Below are positions 6,917 through 14,599 of a DNA stretch of 22,184 bases, in pieces. Numbering within the stretch: position 1 is the first letter of the stretch; every line of letters begins with the position of its first letter. Origin of the DNA: an uncultured Parabacteroides sp. (GTDB lineage: Bacteria > Bacteroidota > Bacteroidia > Bacteroidales > Tannerellaceae); assembly GCA_934718155.1 (NCBI GenBank), contig CAKUZF010000044.1, positions 1-22,184 on the forward strand, read 5' to 3'. The notes below the pieces were generated by a model. The model did not search any database. It had not been told where the DNA came from and saw only the letters and a program-made list of their open reading frames with translations. The translations under genes were made by a program, and so were the position numbers.

Positions 6917-8320
6917 TTACCAGCCGAAGTAACGCTTGGCGTTGTGGTAGCAGATGTCTTCCACCATTTGTCCGATGAAAGGCAGCTCGGATGCGGGTAG
7001 CTCGCCTCGCTCCACCTCTTCGCCCAGCATGTCGCACAGGATGCGACGGAAGTATTCGTGTCGGGGATAGGAGAGGAAGCTGCGCGAGTCGGTCAGCATG
7101 CCGACGAAGCGGCTCAGCAGGCCTAAGCGAGAAAGCGCGTCAAGCTGGCGGCGGATGCCGTCTTGCTGATCGAGGAACCACCATGCCGCTCCGTATTGCA
7201 TCTTGCCGGGCACCGATCCGTCGTTGAAGTTGTAGGCATTGGCAACGAGCATCTCGTTGTCTTTCGGGTTGAGGTTATAGACAATGGTCTTTGCCAACAG
7301 CCCCTCGCTATCCAGTCGGCTGAAGAAAGCGTTCATGGAGGAGGCGATAGGCTGATCGCCGATCGCATCGAAGCCGGTGTCTGCCCCGAGCAGGTGGAAC
7401 ATGCGGCGGTTGTTGTTGCGGTTTGCCCCGAGATGGAACTGTTGCACCCATCCGCTGCGTGCGTCCATGGCGGCCAATTCATAGAGCATGGCCGATCTGT
7501 ATTTCTTCACTTCCTGCTCCGTCAGCTCTTTGCCGATGCGTGCCTTCATGAAGATCGCCTCTATGCCTTGATCGGTGTAGGGCTCGGCGTAGAAGGAGTC
7601 GAGCCCGTGGTCGGAGAGGCTGCAACCGTTGGCGTCGAAGTAGTCGTGTCGTTTCTGCAAAGCGGCAACCAGTTGCTTGAAAGAGAGAATGGTTGTGTCT
7701 GCCGCCTTCTCCAGCTGGGCGAGGTAGGCTTCGAAAGCCTTGGCCTTCTCGATGGCCAGGATGCGGTCGGGACGCCAAGCGGGCTTCACCTTCACCTTGA
7801 AGCCGCTCGCTCTAATGGCTTTATGTGCGGCGAGATCGTCGATGGGGTCGTCGGTTGTGCAGACCACCTCGACGTTCATGCGCTCCAGCAAGCCTTGTGC
7901 CCGGAATGCGGGCGTTTGCAGCATCGCCGTGCATGCCTCATAGATCTCGGCGGCGGTCTGCGGGTTAAGCACCTTGTCGATGCCGAAGATACGACTTAGC
8001 TCCAGGTGTGTCCAGTGGTAGAGCGGGTTGCGCATCGTGTAGGGCACGGTCGCCGCCCATTTCAAGAACTTCTCCATCGAGGGCTTGTCGCCCGTGATGT
8101 AGGCCTCGTCGATGCCATTGGCGCGCATCGCCCGCCATTTGTAGTGGTCGCCTCCCAGCCAAGCCTCCGTCAGATCGGCGAAGGCATGGTTGTCGGCAAT
8201 CTCTTTCGGGTTAAGGTGGCAATGATAGTCGATGATAGGCTGTTGGGCCGCATGCTCGTGATATAAAGCCCGTGCGGTGTCGCTATGCAGTAGGAAATCG
8301 GAATCTAAAAACGTTTTCAT
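6917..8320 (-). CDS. uxaC: Glucuronate (uronate) isomerase
   Basis: A 467-residue uronate isomerase that interconverts D-glucuronate with D-fructuronate and D-galacturonate with D-tagaturonate, the first intracellular step of hexuronate catabolism. It belongs to the amidohydrolase superfamily: DYHCHLNPKEIADN (31-44) carries the HxH metal-type ligands His33 and His35, and CTTDDP, GANRNNNRRMF and LTDSRSFLSYPRHEYFRR are characteristic of UxaC. The length matches the family. The ATG at 8320 overlaps the eda stop (ATGA), which fixes the start and indicates translational coupling; a start 42 nt further upstream would run into eda. It is the last gene of the operon. The enzymes linking its product to 2-keto-3-deoxygluconate (UxaB/UxuB, UxaA/UxuA) must be encoded elsewhere. 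Confidence 0.95.
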   Translation of the reverse strand: MKTFLDSDFLLHSDTARALYHEHAAQQPIIDYHCHLNPKEIADNHAFADLTEAWLGGDHYKWRAMRANGIDEAYITGDKPSMEKFLKWAATVPYTMRNPLYHWTHLELSRIFGIDKVLNPQTAAEIYEACTAMLQTPAFRAQGLLERMNVEVVCTTDDPIDDLAAHKAIRASGFKVKVKPAWRPDRILAIEKAKAFEAYLAQLEKAADTTILSFKQLVAALQKRHDYFDANGCSLSDHGLDSFYAEPYTDQGIEAIFMKARIGKELTEQEVKKYRSAMLYELAAMDARSGWVQQFHLGANRNNNRRMFHLLGADTGFDAIGDQPIASSMNAFFSRLDSEGLLAKTIVYNLNPKDNEMLVANAYNFNDGSVPGKMQYGAAWWFLDQQDGIRRQLDALSRLGLLSRFVGMLTDSRSFLSYPRHEYFRRILCDMLGEEVERGELPASELPFIGQMVEDICYHNAKRYFGW

Positions 8321-8991
8321 GCCTGTTTGGTTTGTATGATGATGGATAATGCGAAGCGACATAAGTTGGTGATGGCTTGCCAGTCGCCTTTGGCGATAGC
8401 CTCTTTCGGGAAGAGTTTCGACCCCATGCCTACGCAGGTTGCGCCCGCTTTAAACCAGGCAGTGAGGTTCTCTTCCGTAGGCTCGACGGCTCCCGTGGCC
8501 ATGATTAGCGACCAAGGCATTGGTGCCTTCATGTTTTTCACGAACGACGGGCCTCCCACGTTGCCTGCGGGGAAGATCTTACAGAGGTCGCAACCCGCCT
8601 CTTGGGCGAAGCCTATCTCCGAAACCGATCCGCACCCTGGCGTGTAGGGAATCAGTCGGCGGTTGCACACCTTGGCGATCTCGGGGTTGAAGAGCGGGCC
8701 TACCACGAAGTTGGCCCCAAGCTGGATGTAGAGCGCGGCGGTGGCCGGATCGACCACGGAGCCTACTCCCAAGATGAGCTCAGGGCACTCCTTGGCGGCG
8801 AATTTAGCCAATTGGCCAAACACCTCGTGAGCGAAATCGCCTCGGTTGGTAAACTCAAACGCGCGTACACCGCCTTCGTAGCAGGCCTTTACGACCTGCT
8901 GTGCGATGGTGATGTCGGCATTGTAATAGACGGGCACCATGCCTGTTTGGATGATGGCCTGCAAGGTTTGTATCTTATTGAAACGAGCCAT
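8317..8991 (-). CDS. eda: KDPG/KHG aldolase
   Basis: A 224-residue class I aldolase that splits 2-keto-3-deoxy-6-phosphogluconate to pyruvate and glyceraldehyde-3-phosphate. The Schiff-base lysine is Lys138 in GCDLCKIFPAGNVGGPSF, and the catalytic glutamate is Glu46, in FEFTNRGDF together with phosphate/carboxylate-binding Arg50; YTPGCGSVSEIGFA is another family segment. It follows kdgK by 33 nt and overlaps uxaC by 4 nt, so the three are expected to be cotranscribed. It uses the product of the kinase encoded just upstream. The assignment within the KDPG/KHG aldolase family is strong; relative activity on 4-hydroxy-2-oxoglutarate cannot be told from sequence. Confidence 0.95.
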   Translation of the reverse strand: MARFNKIQTLQAIIQTGMVPVYYNADITIAQQVVKACYEGGVRAFEFTNRGDFAHEVFGQLAKFAAKECPELILGVGSVVDPATAALYIQLGANFVVGPLFNPEIAKVCNRRLIPYTPGCGSVSEIGFAQEAGCDLCKIFPAGNVGGPSFVKNMKAPMPWSLIMATGAVEPTEENLTAWFKAGATCVGMGSKLFPKEAIAKGDWQAITNLCRFALSIIIQTKQA

Positions 8992-9024
8992 GTTTGATTC
9001 TGTTTATCCGTTATGTAATGAGGT

Positions 9025-10068
9025 TTAGCGGGCGACCCGACCCGACGCGTCGCCTCCCATCAGTTTCTCCACCTCTTCGACGGTCACTTGGTTGAAGTCG
9101 CCGTAGATAGTGTGTTTCAAGCAGGAGGCCGCAGCTGCGAACTCCAGGGCTTTCTGGTCGTCGCCTGGATAGCTGATTAGGCCATAGAGCAGGCCGCCCA
9201 TGAAGGAGTCGCCGCCACCCACGCGATCGACGATGTGCGTGATGTCGTAGCGGCGAGAGGTGTAAAGCGTTTGGCCGTCGTAGAGCACGCCGCCCCACGT
9301 GTTATGGTTGGCATTGATGGATCCACGCAACGTGATGACCACCTTTTTCGCACGCGGGAAGCGAGCCATCAATTGGTTGCAAACCGAGCGGAACGCGTCG
9401 GCCTCGACATGACCTTCGGTTGCGGTTGCGTCGAATCCTTCCGGGCGAATGCCGAATACCTTCTCCGCATCCTCTTCGTTGCCCAAGATCAGGTCGCATC
9501 CCTCCACCAGGGCGGGCATCACCTCAGCCGCTGTTTTGCCATACTTCCATAGGTTCTTGCGGTAATTGAGGTCGCACGACACCTTTACGCCAAGTCGGTT
9601 GGCTGCCTGGATGGCTTCCAGGCAGACTTGAGCCGCACTGTCAGAGATGGCCGGCGTGATGCCTGTCCAGTGAAACCATTCCGCTCCTCGCAATACCGTG
9701 TCCCAATCGATCATGCCTGGTTGGATCTCGGCGATGGCCGAATGCGCACGGTCGTAGACGACCTTGCTGGCGCGGGCCACTGCTCCTGTCTCTAAGAAAT
9801 AGATGCCCAGGCGGTCGCCTCCATAGACGATCTTTGAGGTGCCTACGCCCTGTTTGCGAAGCTCCATCACGCAGGCCTGCGCGATGTCGTTCTTTGGCAA
9901 GCGGGTGACGAACTCCGTCTCAATGCCATAGTTGGCCAACGATACGGCCACATTGGCTTCACCGCCTCCAAAGGTGGCGCTGAAACGGTCGGACTGGCTG
10001 AAGCGCAAGTAGTCTGGCGTAGCCAGCCGGAGCATGATCTCTCCAAAAGTGATGACTTTCTTATTCAT
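9025..10068 (-). CDS. kdgK: 2-keto-3-deoxygluconate kinase (PfkB family)
   Basis: A 347-residue PfkB/ribokinase-family sugar kinase, expected to phosphorylate 2-keto-3-deoxy-D-gluconate to KDPG with ATP. Seen features are the start of the fold (VITFGEIMLRLATP), the glycine-rich substrate signature FGGGEANVAVSLANYG (33-48), and the anion-hole/catalytic motif GGGDSFMGGLLYG at 284-296 with Asp287 as the base. PfkB kinases share these motifs whatever their sugar, so specificity is inferred from the neighbours: eda and uxaC directly downstream make KDG the clear candidate. The first gene of the operon, it is read from a -7 element in the short gap after dusB. The C-terminus is slightly long and Arg-rich (GGDASGRVAR). 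Confidence 0.92.
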   Translation of the reverse strand: MNKKVITFGEIMLRLATPDYLRFSQSDRFSATFGGGEANVAVSLANYGIETEFVTRLPKNDIAQACVMELRKQGVGTSKIVYGGDRLGIYFLETGAVARASKVVYDRAHSAIAEIQPGMIDWDTVLRGAEWFHWTGITPAISDSAAQVCLEAIQAANRLGVKVSCDLNYRKNLWKYGKTAAEVMPALVEGCDLILGNEEDAEKVFGIRPEGFDATATEGHVEADAFRSVCNQLMARFPRAKKVVITLRGSINANHNTWGGVLYDGQTLYTSRRYDITHIVDRVGGGDSFMGGLLYGLISYPGDDQKALEFAAAASCLKHTIYGDFNQVTVEEVEKLMGGDASGRVAR

Positions 10069-10121
10069 GATACATGTAGATGCTAAGATGAGTTCTATAA
10101 ATTATGTGCAATCTTCTTCCA

Positions 10122-10129
10122 CAAAGATA
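10122..10129 (-). promoter_or_regulatory. Promoter -7 element of kdgK-eda-uxaC
   Basis: On the minus strand the bases read TATCTTTG, a full match to TAnnTTTG, in the 72-bp gap between dusB and kdgK. The leader would be about 47 nt. It makes the uronate operon separable from dusB although both face the same way. I see no clear -33 and no obvious operator. Confidence 0.55.
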
Positions 10130-10140
10130 GCGATGTTTTT

Positions 10141-11139
10141 CTACACCAGTTCCAAGCTCGTCGCGAACTTTTCGGGTATTTCGTCCATGATGCGGAAAAG
10201 CTCCTCGACCGTCTCCGCGCGAAGCATGGCCACGCGCGTCTGCTTAAAGTCGCTGATGCCTTTGAACAGCGAGGTGGCGGCCAAGTGTCGGCGGATGTGC
10301 AGGATGCCACGTCGTTCGTCCAGTCGCTCCACGCTTTGCATCACCTGCTGCTTCAGGATGTCGAGATACCAACCGAAAGTCTCCTTGGGCAAAGGCTCGC
10401 CCGTCGTGAGGTAATGTTTCACCTCGCGGAAGATCCAGGGGCGGCCGATGCTGCCTCGGCCAATCATTACGCCGTCTACGCCATAGTCGTCGAAGCGTTG
10501 TTTGCACTGCTCGGCGGTCACCACGTCGCCGTTGCCAATGATGGGGATCGTCATGCGTGGGTTGCGCTTCACCTCGCCAATCAAGCTCCAGTCGGCCTCG
10601 CCTGTGTACATCTGCGCACGGGTGCGACCATGGATGGAGAGGGCTGCGATGCCGCAGTCTTGCAGCTGCTCGGCCAGCTCCACGATGATGCGATGGTCGG
10701 CGTCCCAGCCCAAGCGGGTCTTGACCGTGACTGGGATCTTCACCGCCTTCACCACCTCGCGGGTAATCTCGAGCATCAAGGGGATGTTGCGAAGCATGCC
10801 GGCTCCAGCCCCTTTGCCGGCCACCTTTTTCACGGGGCAACCAAAGTTGATGTCCAACACGTCGGGCTTCGCCTCTTCGCATATCTGCGCGGCCTCCACC
10901 ATCGGGCCTACCTCTTTTCCATAGATTTGGATCGCTACGGGTCGCTCCTCGTCGGATACGTCCAGCTTTTGTTGCGTCTTGCTGACATTGCGTATCAATG
11001 CGTCGGCCGAGACGAACTCCGTATAGACCATATCGGCACCAAAACGTTTGCACATCAAGCGGAAAGCAATGTCGGTGACATCTTCCATCGGGGCCAAAAG
11101 CACGGGGCGCTCACCTAAATCAATCGTACCAATCTTCAT
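10141..11139 (-). CDS. dusB: tRNA-dihydrouridine synthase (DusB type)
   Basis: A 332-residue FMN-dependent enzyme that reduces specific uridines in tRNA to dihydrouridine. The N-terminal LLAPMEDVTDIAFR starts the TIM barrel (FMN site), DINFGCPVKKVAGKGAGAG (96-114) contains the catalytic Cys101, and LSIHGRTRAQMYTG and the phosphate-binding IGNGDVV and VDGVMIGRGSIGRPWIF segments follow. The catalytic cysteine position and overall similarity favour the DusB/DusB-like bacterial subfamily over DusA or DusC. It is transcribed divergently from the U32 gene, another RNA-modification type gene, with -7 elements facing apart in a 98-bp gap. Subfamily assignment is fairly sure; the exact target uridine is not visible. 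Confidence 0.93.
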   Translation of the reverse strand: MKIGTIDLGERPVLLAPMEDVTDIAFRLMCKRFGADMVYTEFVSADALIRNVSKTQQKLDVSDEERPVAIQIYGKEVGPMVEAAQICEEAKPDVLDINFGCPVKKVAGKGAGAGMLRNIPLMLEITREVVKAVKIPVTVKTRLGWDADHRIIVELAEQLQDCGIAALSIHGRTRAQMYTGEADWSLIGEVKRNPRMTIPIIGNGDVVTAEQCKQRFDDYGVDGVMIGRGSIGRPWIFREVKHYLTTGEPLPKETFGWYLDILKQQVMQSVERLDERRGILHIRRHLAATSLFKGISDFKQTRVAMLRAETVEELFRIMDEIPEKFATSLELV

Positions 11140-11179
11140 ACCTTGCTGTTAACTAACGATTATACTCTTTTCAAGGCGA

Positions 11180-11209
11180 CAAAGGTATTAAATATTATTT
11201 GTACCTTTG
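11180..11209. promoter_or_regulatory. Divergent promoter pair: dusB (-) and U32 gene (+)
   Basis: CAAAGGTA (11180-11187) and TACCTTTG (11202-11209) are exact reverse complements separated by a 14-bp AT-rich spacer. Each is a full TAnnTTTG -7 element, for dusB on the minus strand and for the U32 operon on the plus strand. The RNA polymerase footprints would overlap. Neither has a clear -33. The plus element excludes start codons before about 11216 for the U32 gene. Confidence 0.65.
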
Positions 11210-11237
11210 CGACCATAATCTTTTAAAATATACAACA

Positions 11238-12497
11238 TTGAACGAGAAAGATTTTGAGATCATGGCACCGGTAGGCTCTTATGAGTCGCTGATGGCTGCT
11301 ATTCAAGGTGGAGCCGACTCGGTCTATTTCGGCATTGAGGGGCTGAACATGCGCGCTCGTTCGTCGAACAATTTCACGATCGACGACCTGCGCCGTATCG
11401 CTACCATCTGCTTAGAGCATGGCTTGAAGAGTTACCTGACGGTGAATACGGTCATCTATGGCGAAGACTTGCCTTTGATGCGTAAGATTATCGATGCGGC
11501 CAAGGAGGCGGAGATCTCGGCCATCATCGCGGCGGATGTGGCGGCGATGAACTATGCGAACGAGATCGGGCAGGAGGTGCACCTCTCTACTCAGCTGAAT
11601 ATTTCGAATGCGGAGGCGCTGAAGTTTTATGCTCGCTTTGCGGATGTGGTGGTTTTGGCCCGTGAGCTGAACCTGACGCAAGTGCACGAGATCTACGAGG
11701 AGATACAGCGCCAGCAGATCAAGGGGCCGAAGGGCGAGCTGATCCGCATCGAGATGTTTGCCCATGGAGCGCTATGCATGGCGGTTTCGGGCAAGTGCTA
11801 CCTCAGTTTGCACGAGATGAATGCCTCGGCCAATCGGGGCGCTTGCATGCAAATCTGTCGTCGTGCCTACACGGTGCGCGACAAGGAGAGCCAGATCGAG
11901 CTGGATGTCGATAATAAATACATCATGTCGCCCAAGGACTTGAAGACTATCCATTTCATGAACAAGATGATGGATGCGGGCGTGCGTGTGTTCAAGATCG
12001 AAGGACGTGCCCGTGGGCCGGAGTATGTCCGCACGGTGGTGTCTTGCTATAAGCAGGCGGTGCGGGCTTATTGCGAGGGCAGCTTCACGGAGGAGAAGAT
12101 TGCCGCCTGGGACGAGCGCTTGCGCACGGTCTTCAACCGAGGCTTTTGGGATGGCTACTACCTGGGCCAACGCCTGGGCGAATGGAGCAGCAAGTACGGC
12201 TCGGGAGCTACCCGCAAGAAGGTCTATCTGGCGAAAGGCATCAAATACTTTAGCGGCTTAGGCGTAGCTGAGTTCGAGATGGAGTGCGGATCGCTTCGGG
12301 TGGGCGACGAGATCTTGATCACGGGCCCGACCACGGGAGCGGTGATGCAAACGGTTGAGGAGATCCGCGTCGCCTTGAAGCCTGTCGAGGAGACCCATAA
12401 GGGACAACGTTTCTCTATCAAGGTGGCCGAGAAGATCCGTCCGTCTGACCGCTTATATAAAATGGAAAAGGTCGAACCCGAGCAACAGTTTACGTGA
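11238..12497 (+). CDS. Peptidase U32 family protein, TrhP/RlhA-like
   Basis: A protein of about 419 residues in the U32 family. Despite the peptidase name, characterised members such as E. coli TrhP (YegQ) and RlhA hydroxylate pyrimidines in tRNA or 23S rRNA using prephenate-derived chemistry. Seen: EIMAPVGSYESLMAAIQGGADSVYFG near the start, the U32 signature EMFAHGALCMAVSGKCYLS (172-190), and four cysteines (180, 187, 203, 207; spacing x6, x15, x3), a likely iron-sulfur site; then FKIEGRARGPEYV. A TTG at 11238 is chosen as start because the -7 box ends at 11209 and homologues, as I remember them, have a few residues before EIMAPVGS; the alternative is the ATG at 11262. It heads an operon with a thioesterase and dprA. 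A TrhP-like tRNA role is inference. Confidence 0.85.
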   Translation: MNEKDFEIMAPVGSYESLMAAIQGGADSVYFGIEGLNMRARSSNNFTIDDLRRIATICLEHGLKSYLTVNTVIYGEDLPLMRKIIDAAKEAEISAIIAADVAAMNYANEIGQEVHLSTQLNISNAEALKFYARFADVVVLARELNLTQVHEIYEEIQRQQIKGPKGELIRIEMFAHGALCMAVSGKCYLSLHEMNASANRGACMQICRRAYTVRDKESQIELDVDNKYIMSPKDLKTIHFMNKMMDAGVRVFKIEGRARGPEYVRTVVSCYKQAVRAYCEGSFTEEKIAAWDERLRTVFNRGFWDGYYLGQRLGEWSSKYGSGATRKKVYLAKGIKYFSGLGVAEFEMECGSLRVGDEILITGPTTGAVMQTVEEIRVALKPVEETHKGQRFSIKVAEKIRPSDRLYKMEKVEPEQQFT

Positions 12498-12925
12498 TGA
12501 TGAAGACATATCTTTTTAGCATAGAGGATAAGGTGCGCGACTATGAGTGCGACCTGCAAGGCGTGGTTAACAACGCCAACTACCAGCATTACATGGAGCA
12601 TACTCGCCATGAGTTTCTGGAGGCGTTGGGCGAGAATTTCGGAGCGATGCACGAGCAGGGCATCGATGCGTTCGTGTCGCGCGTTGACATTCAATACAAG
12701 AACTCCCTGCGCAGCGGCGATCGCTATCGCTCTTGCCTGAACGTGTGCAAGAAGGGAGCGAAGCTGACTTTCGAGCAAGATATCTATCGCTTGCCCGACA
12801 TGACTTTGGCAACGAAGGGCGTGGTCGAGTCGGTCGTCGTGAAGGATGGCAAGCTTACCCGCGGAGAGTATTTCGATGAGTTGCTGAAGCGCATCGAGGC
12901 GAAACTTGGCAAACAGGAGGCGTGA
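12497..12925 (+). CDS. Acyl-CoA thioesterase, hotdog fold (YbgC/4HBT type)
   Basis: A 142-residue single hotdog-fold thioesterase of the 4-hydroxybenzoyl-CoA thioesterase/YbgC group. The motif DLQGVVNNANYQHYMEHTRHEFL starts with the catalytic aspartate Asp19 and continues into the long central helix; SRVDIQYKNSLRSGD and TFEQDIYR match later strands. It should hydrolyse short-chain acyl-CoA or acyl-carrier thioesters in the cytoplasm; the substrate cannot be read from sequence. The ATG at 12497 overlaps the stop of the U32 gene, and its own stop overlaps the dprA ATG, so the three genes are translationally coupled although their functions look unrelated. GTG at 12494 or ATG at 12500 are alternative starts. 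Confidence 0.88.
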   Translation: MMKTYLFSIEDKVRDYECDLQGVVNNANYQHYMEHTRHEFLEALGENFGAMHEQGIDAFVSRVDIQYKNSLRSGDRYRSCLNVCKKGAKLTFEQDIYRLPDMTLATKGVVESVVVKDGKLTRGEYFDELLKRIEAKLGKQEA

Positions 12926-14040
12926 TGACTGATCAGCGGCTTTACCAAATTGGACTGACGATGGTGGAGGGAGTAGGCGATGCCGTCGCCCGCCATCTGA
13001 TAGAGGCTCTGGGCGACGCGGAGTCGATTTTTCGTGTGCGCCGCTCCGATTTGGCGAAGCTGCCCAGTGTGGCTTCGAAGGTTGTGGAACGCCTGCTTGA
13101 CCCTGAGGTGCTGCGTCGGGCCGAGCGGGAGCTGCGTTTTGTCGACGACAACCACATCCAGCTGTTCTATTACCAAGACCCTTCCTATCCCGAACGGCTG
13201 CGCCAATGCCCCGACGCACCGGTGCTGTTCTATTTCAAGGGACAGACCGACCTGAATGCGGCTCATGTGCTGAGCGTTGTGGGAACCCGCCATGCGACGG
13301 CCTACGGCATGGCGCTGACCGACCGGTTGATCGAAGAGCTGGCCGCACGTGTGCCCGACCTGTTGGTGGTGAGCGGATTGGCCTATGGCATTGATATCTG
13401 CGCCCACCGGGCTGCGGTTCGTCAAGGCTTGGCCACGGTGGGCGTCTTGGCGCATGGATTGGATCGGATCTATCCGGCTGTGCATCGATCAACGGCTGTG
13501 GAAATGCTGCATAAGGGCGGTTTGCTGACCGACTTCCCGACGGGAACTAACCCCGATCGGCCCAACTTCGTGCGTCGCAATCGCATCGTGGCCGGTCTGT
13601 CAGAGGCCACCTTGGTGGTTGAGTCGGCGACGAAGGGCGGCTCTTTGATCACGGCCGACTTGGCTGTCTCCTACAGCCGCGACGTGCTGGCCTTCCCCGG
13701 GCGTGTGGGTGATCCCTATTCGGCTGGATGCAACCAGCTGATTCGTCAAAACAAGGCGGCCTTGATCAGCAACGCCGAGGAGCTGATCGAGACCCTCAGC
13801 TGGGATGTGCAGGCTAAGCGGCAGCCCTTGCCGCAACAGACGCAACTGCTTTTCGACGAAGCCGACGAGGCCGCTCGAATCCTGCGCTTCTTGGCCGAGA
13901 AGCAGAAGGCGCATCTCAACGAGATTGCCGTGGCGATGGCGATGCCCATCAGCCAGCTTTCCACCATCCTTTTCGAACTGGAGCTGCAAGGAAAGGTTAA
14001 AACCCTGCCAGGAAGCGTATATATCCCCTCGATTTATTGA
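12925..14040 (+). CDS. dprA: DNA-processing protein DprA (Smf)
   Basis: A 371-residue DprA/Smf protein, which binds incoming single-stranded DNA and loads RecA during natural transformation and is also found in species not known to be competent. An N-terminal helix-hairpin-helix/SAM-like region is followed by the extended Rossmann fold: SVVGTRHATAYG (117-128), VVSGLAYGIDICAHRAA (148-164), FPTGTNPDRPNFVRRNRIVA (204-223) and ATKGGSLITADLA (235-247). A C-terminal winged-helix (DML1-like) domain starts at about 310. The start at 12925 follows ACAGGAGG and overlaps the thioesterase stop. The length is normal. The stop codon lies within the -33 element of the ssrA promoter, with no terminator in between. 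Confidence 0.95.
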   Translation: MTDQRLYQIGLTMVEGVGDAVARHLIEALGDAESIFRVRRSDLAKLPSVASKVVERLLDPEVLRRAERELRFVDDNHIQLFYYQDPSYPERLRQCPDAPVLFYFKGQTDLNAAHVLSVVGTRHATAYGMALTDRLIEELAARVPDLLVVSGLAYGIDICAHRAAVRQGLATVGVLAHGLDRIYPAVHRSTAVEMLHKGGLLTDFPTGTNPDRPNFVRRNRIVAGLSEATLVVESATKGGSLITADLAVSYSRDVLAFPGRVGDPYSAGCNQLIRQNKAALISNAEELIETLSWDVQAKRQPLPQQTQLLFDEADEAARILRFLAEKQKAHLNEIAVAMAMPISQLSTILFELELQGKVKTLPGSVYIPSIY

Positions 14041-14066
14041 TGGTTAGGAAATAATCGTTATCTTTG
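14037..14066 (+). promoter_or_regulatory. ssrA (tmRNA) promoter
   Basis: TTG at 14037-14039, a 19-bp spacer and TATCTTTG at 14059-14066 make the best match to the Bacteroidota promoter (TTTG, N19-20, TAnnTTTG) in the window. The TTG shares bases with the dprA stop codon TGA. The predicted start is a few bases upstream of the mature tmRNA 5' end at 14081, fitting a short leader removed by RNase P. Confidence 0.75.
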
Positions 14067-14080
14067 CGGCAACAATCCAT

Positions 14081-14477
14081 GGGGCTGACCGGTTTTGACA
14101 GCGGGTAGAAGTGGTTTGTAAGCATGTAGTGCGTGGTTGGCTTGCACTTAAATCTCAGACAACGAACAATTAACTGGCGAAAATTCTTACGCTCTCGCTG
14201 CTTAATCGAAGCATAGTAGATTGAAGCTTAATCCCTGCAAAAGTTGCGGGGACGTGACATCACCCGGATGCTGTGGCTCCGAAGCTTTCCGATCAGGTGG
14301 TGCAGCAATATCGGAGATAGTCTAAGCGAGGCCTCGGTGCTTAGGCGAAACTTTAGAGGATAAGGGAAAAGTGGGTGGCTTCGGTCTTGCTTCTCCCCGA
14401 CAATGAAGGCGAAGATAAACATGTAGAAAGCAGATTAGTTCCTCGTTTGGACGAGAGTTCGAATCTCTCCAGCTCCA
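14081..14477 (+). ncRNA. ssrA: Transfer-messenger RNA (tmRNA)
   Basis: A one-piece tmRNA of about 397 nt that rescues stalled ribosomes by trans-translation with SmpB. The 5' end GGGGCTGACCGGTTTTGACA is the conserved tmRNA start; GGGGCTG pairs with CAGCTCC at 14470-14476 to form the acceptor stem, followed by discriminator A. The T-arm is GAGAG-TTCGAAT-CTCTC near the 3' end. CCA is not encoded (the genome reads ACAG), so it must be added after transcription. Inside, an open frame (14176-14205) encodes the degradation tag, and GC-rich pseudoknot-like regions follow. It has its own promoter and a strong terminator. Confidence 0.95.
14176..14205 (+). other. tmRNA proteolysis-tag reading frame (GENSYALAA)
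   Basis: Nine sense codons and TAA: GGC GAA AAT TCT TAC GCT CTC GCT GCT TAA, giving GENSYALAA. The YALAA end is the universal ClpXP/ClpAP degradation signal. From memory, related Bacteroidales tags are of GENNYALAA or GETNYALAA type, so Ser at position 4 is a variant; the resume codon is taken as GGC by comparison with these. Confidence 0.85.
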
Positions 14478-14505
14478 CAGCGATAGATTGAAAAGAGCAT
14501 CGCAG

Positions 14506-14550
14506 AAGGCAGAATTAAATAAGCGCATATTTAATTCTGCCTTTCTTTTT
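14506..14550 (+). terminator. ssrA terminator
   Basis: A perfect 16-bp stem, AAGGCAGAATTAAATA (14506-14521) with TATTTAATTCTGCCTT (14528-14543), with a 6-nt loop, followed by TTCTTTTT. It starts 29 nt after the tmRNA acceptor stem. Confidence 0.88.
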
Positions 14551-14599
14551 ATCCCCACGAATAGCCTGGAAATGCTCGGTAGGAAGTTTGTTGGTAAAA

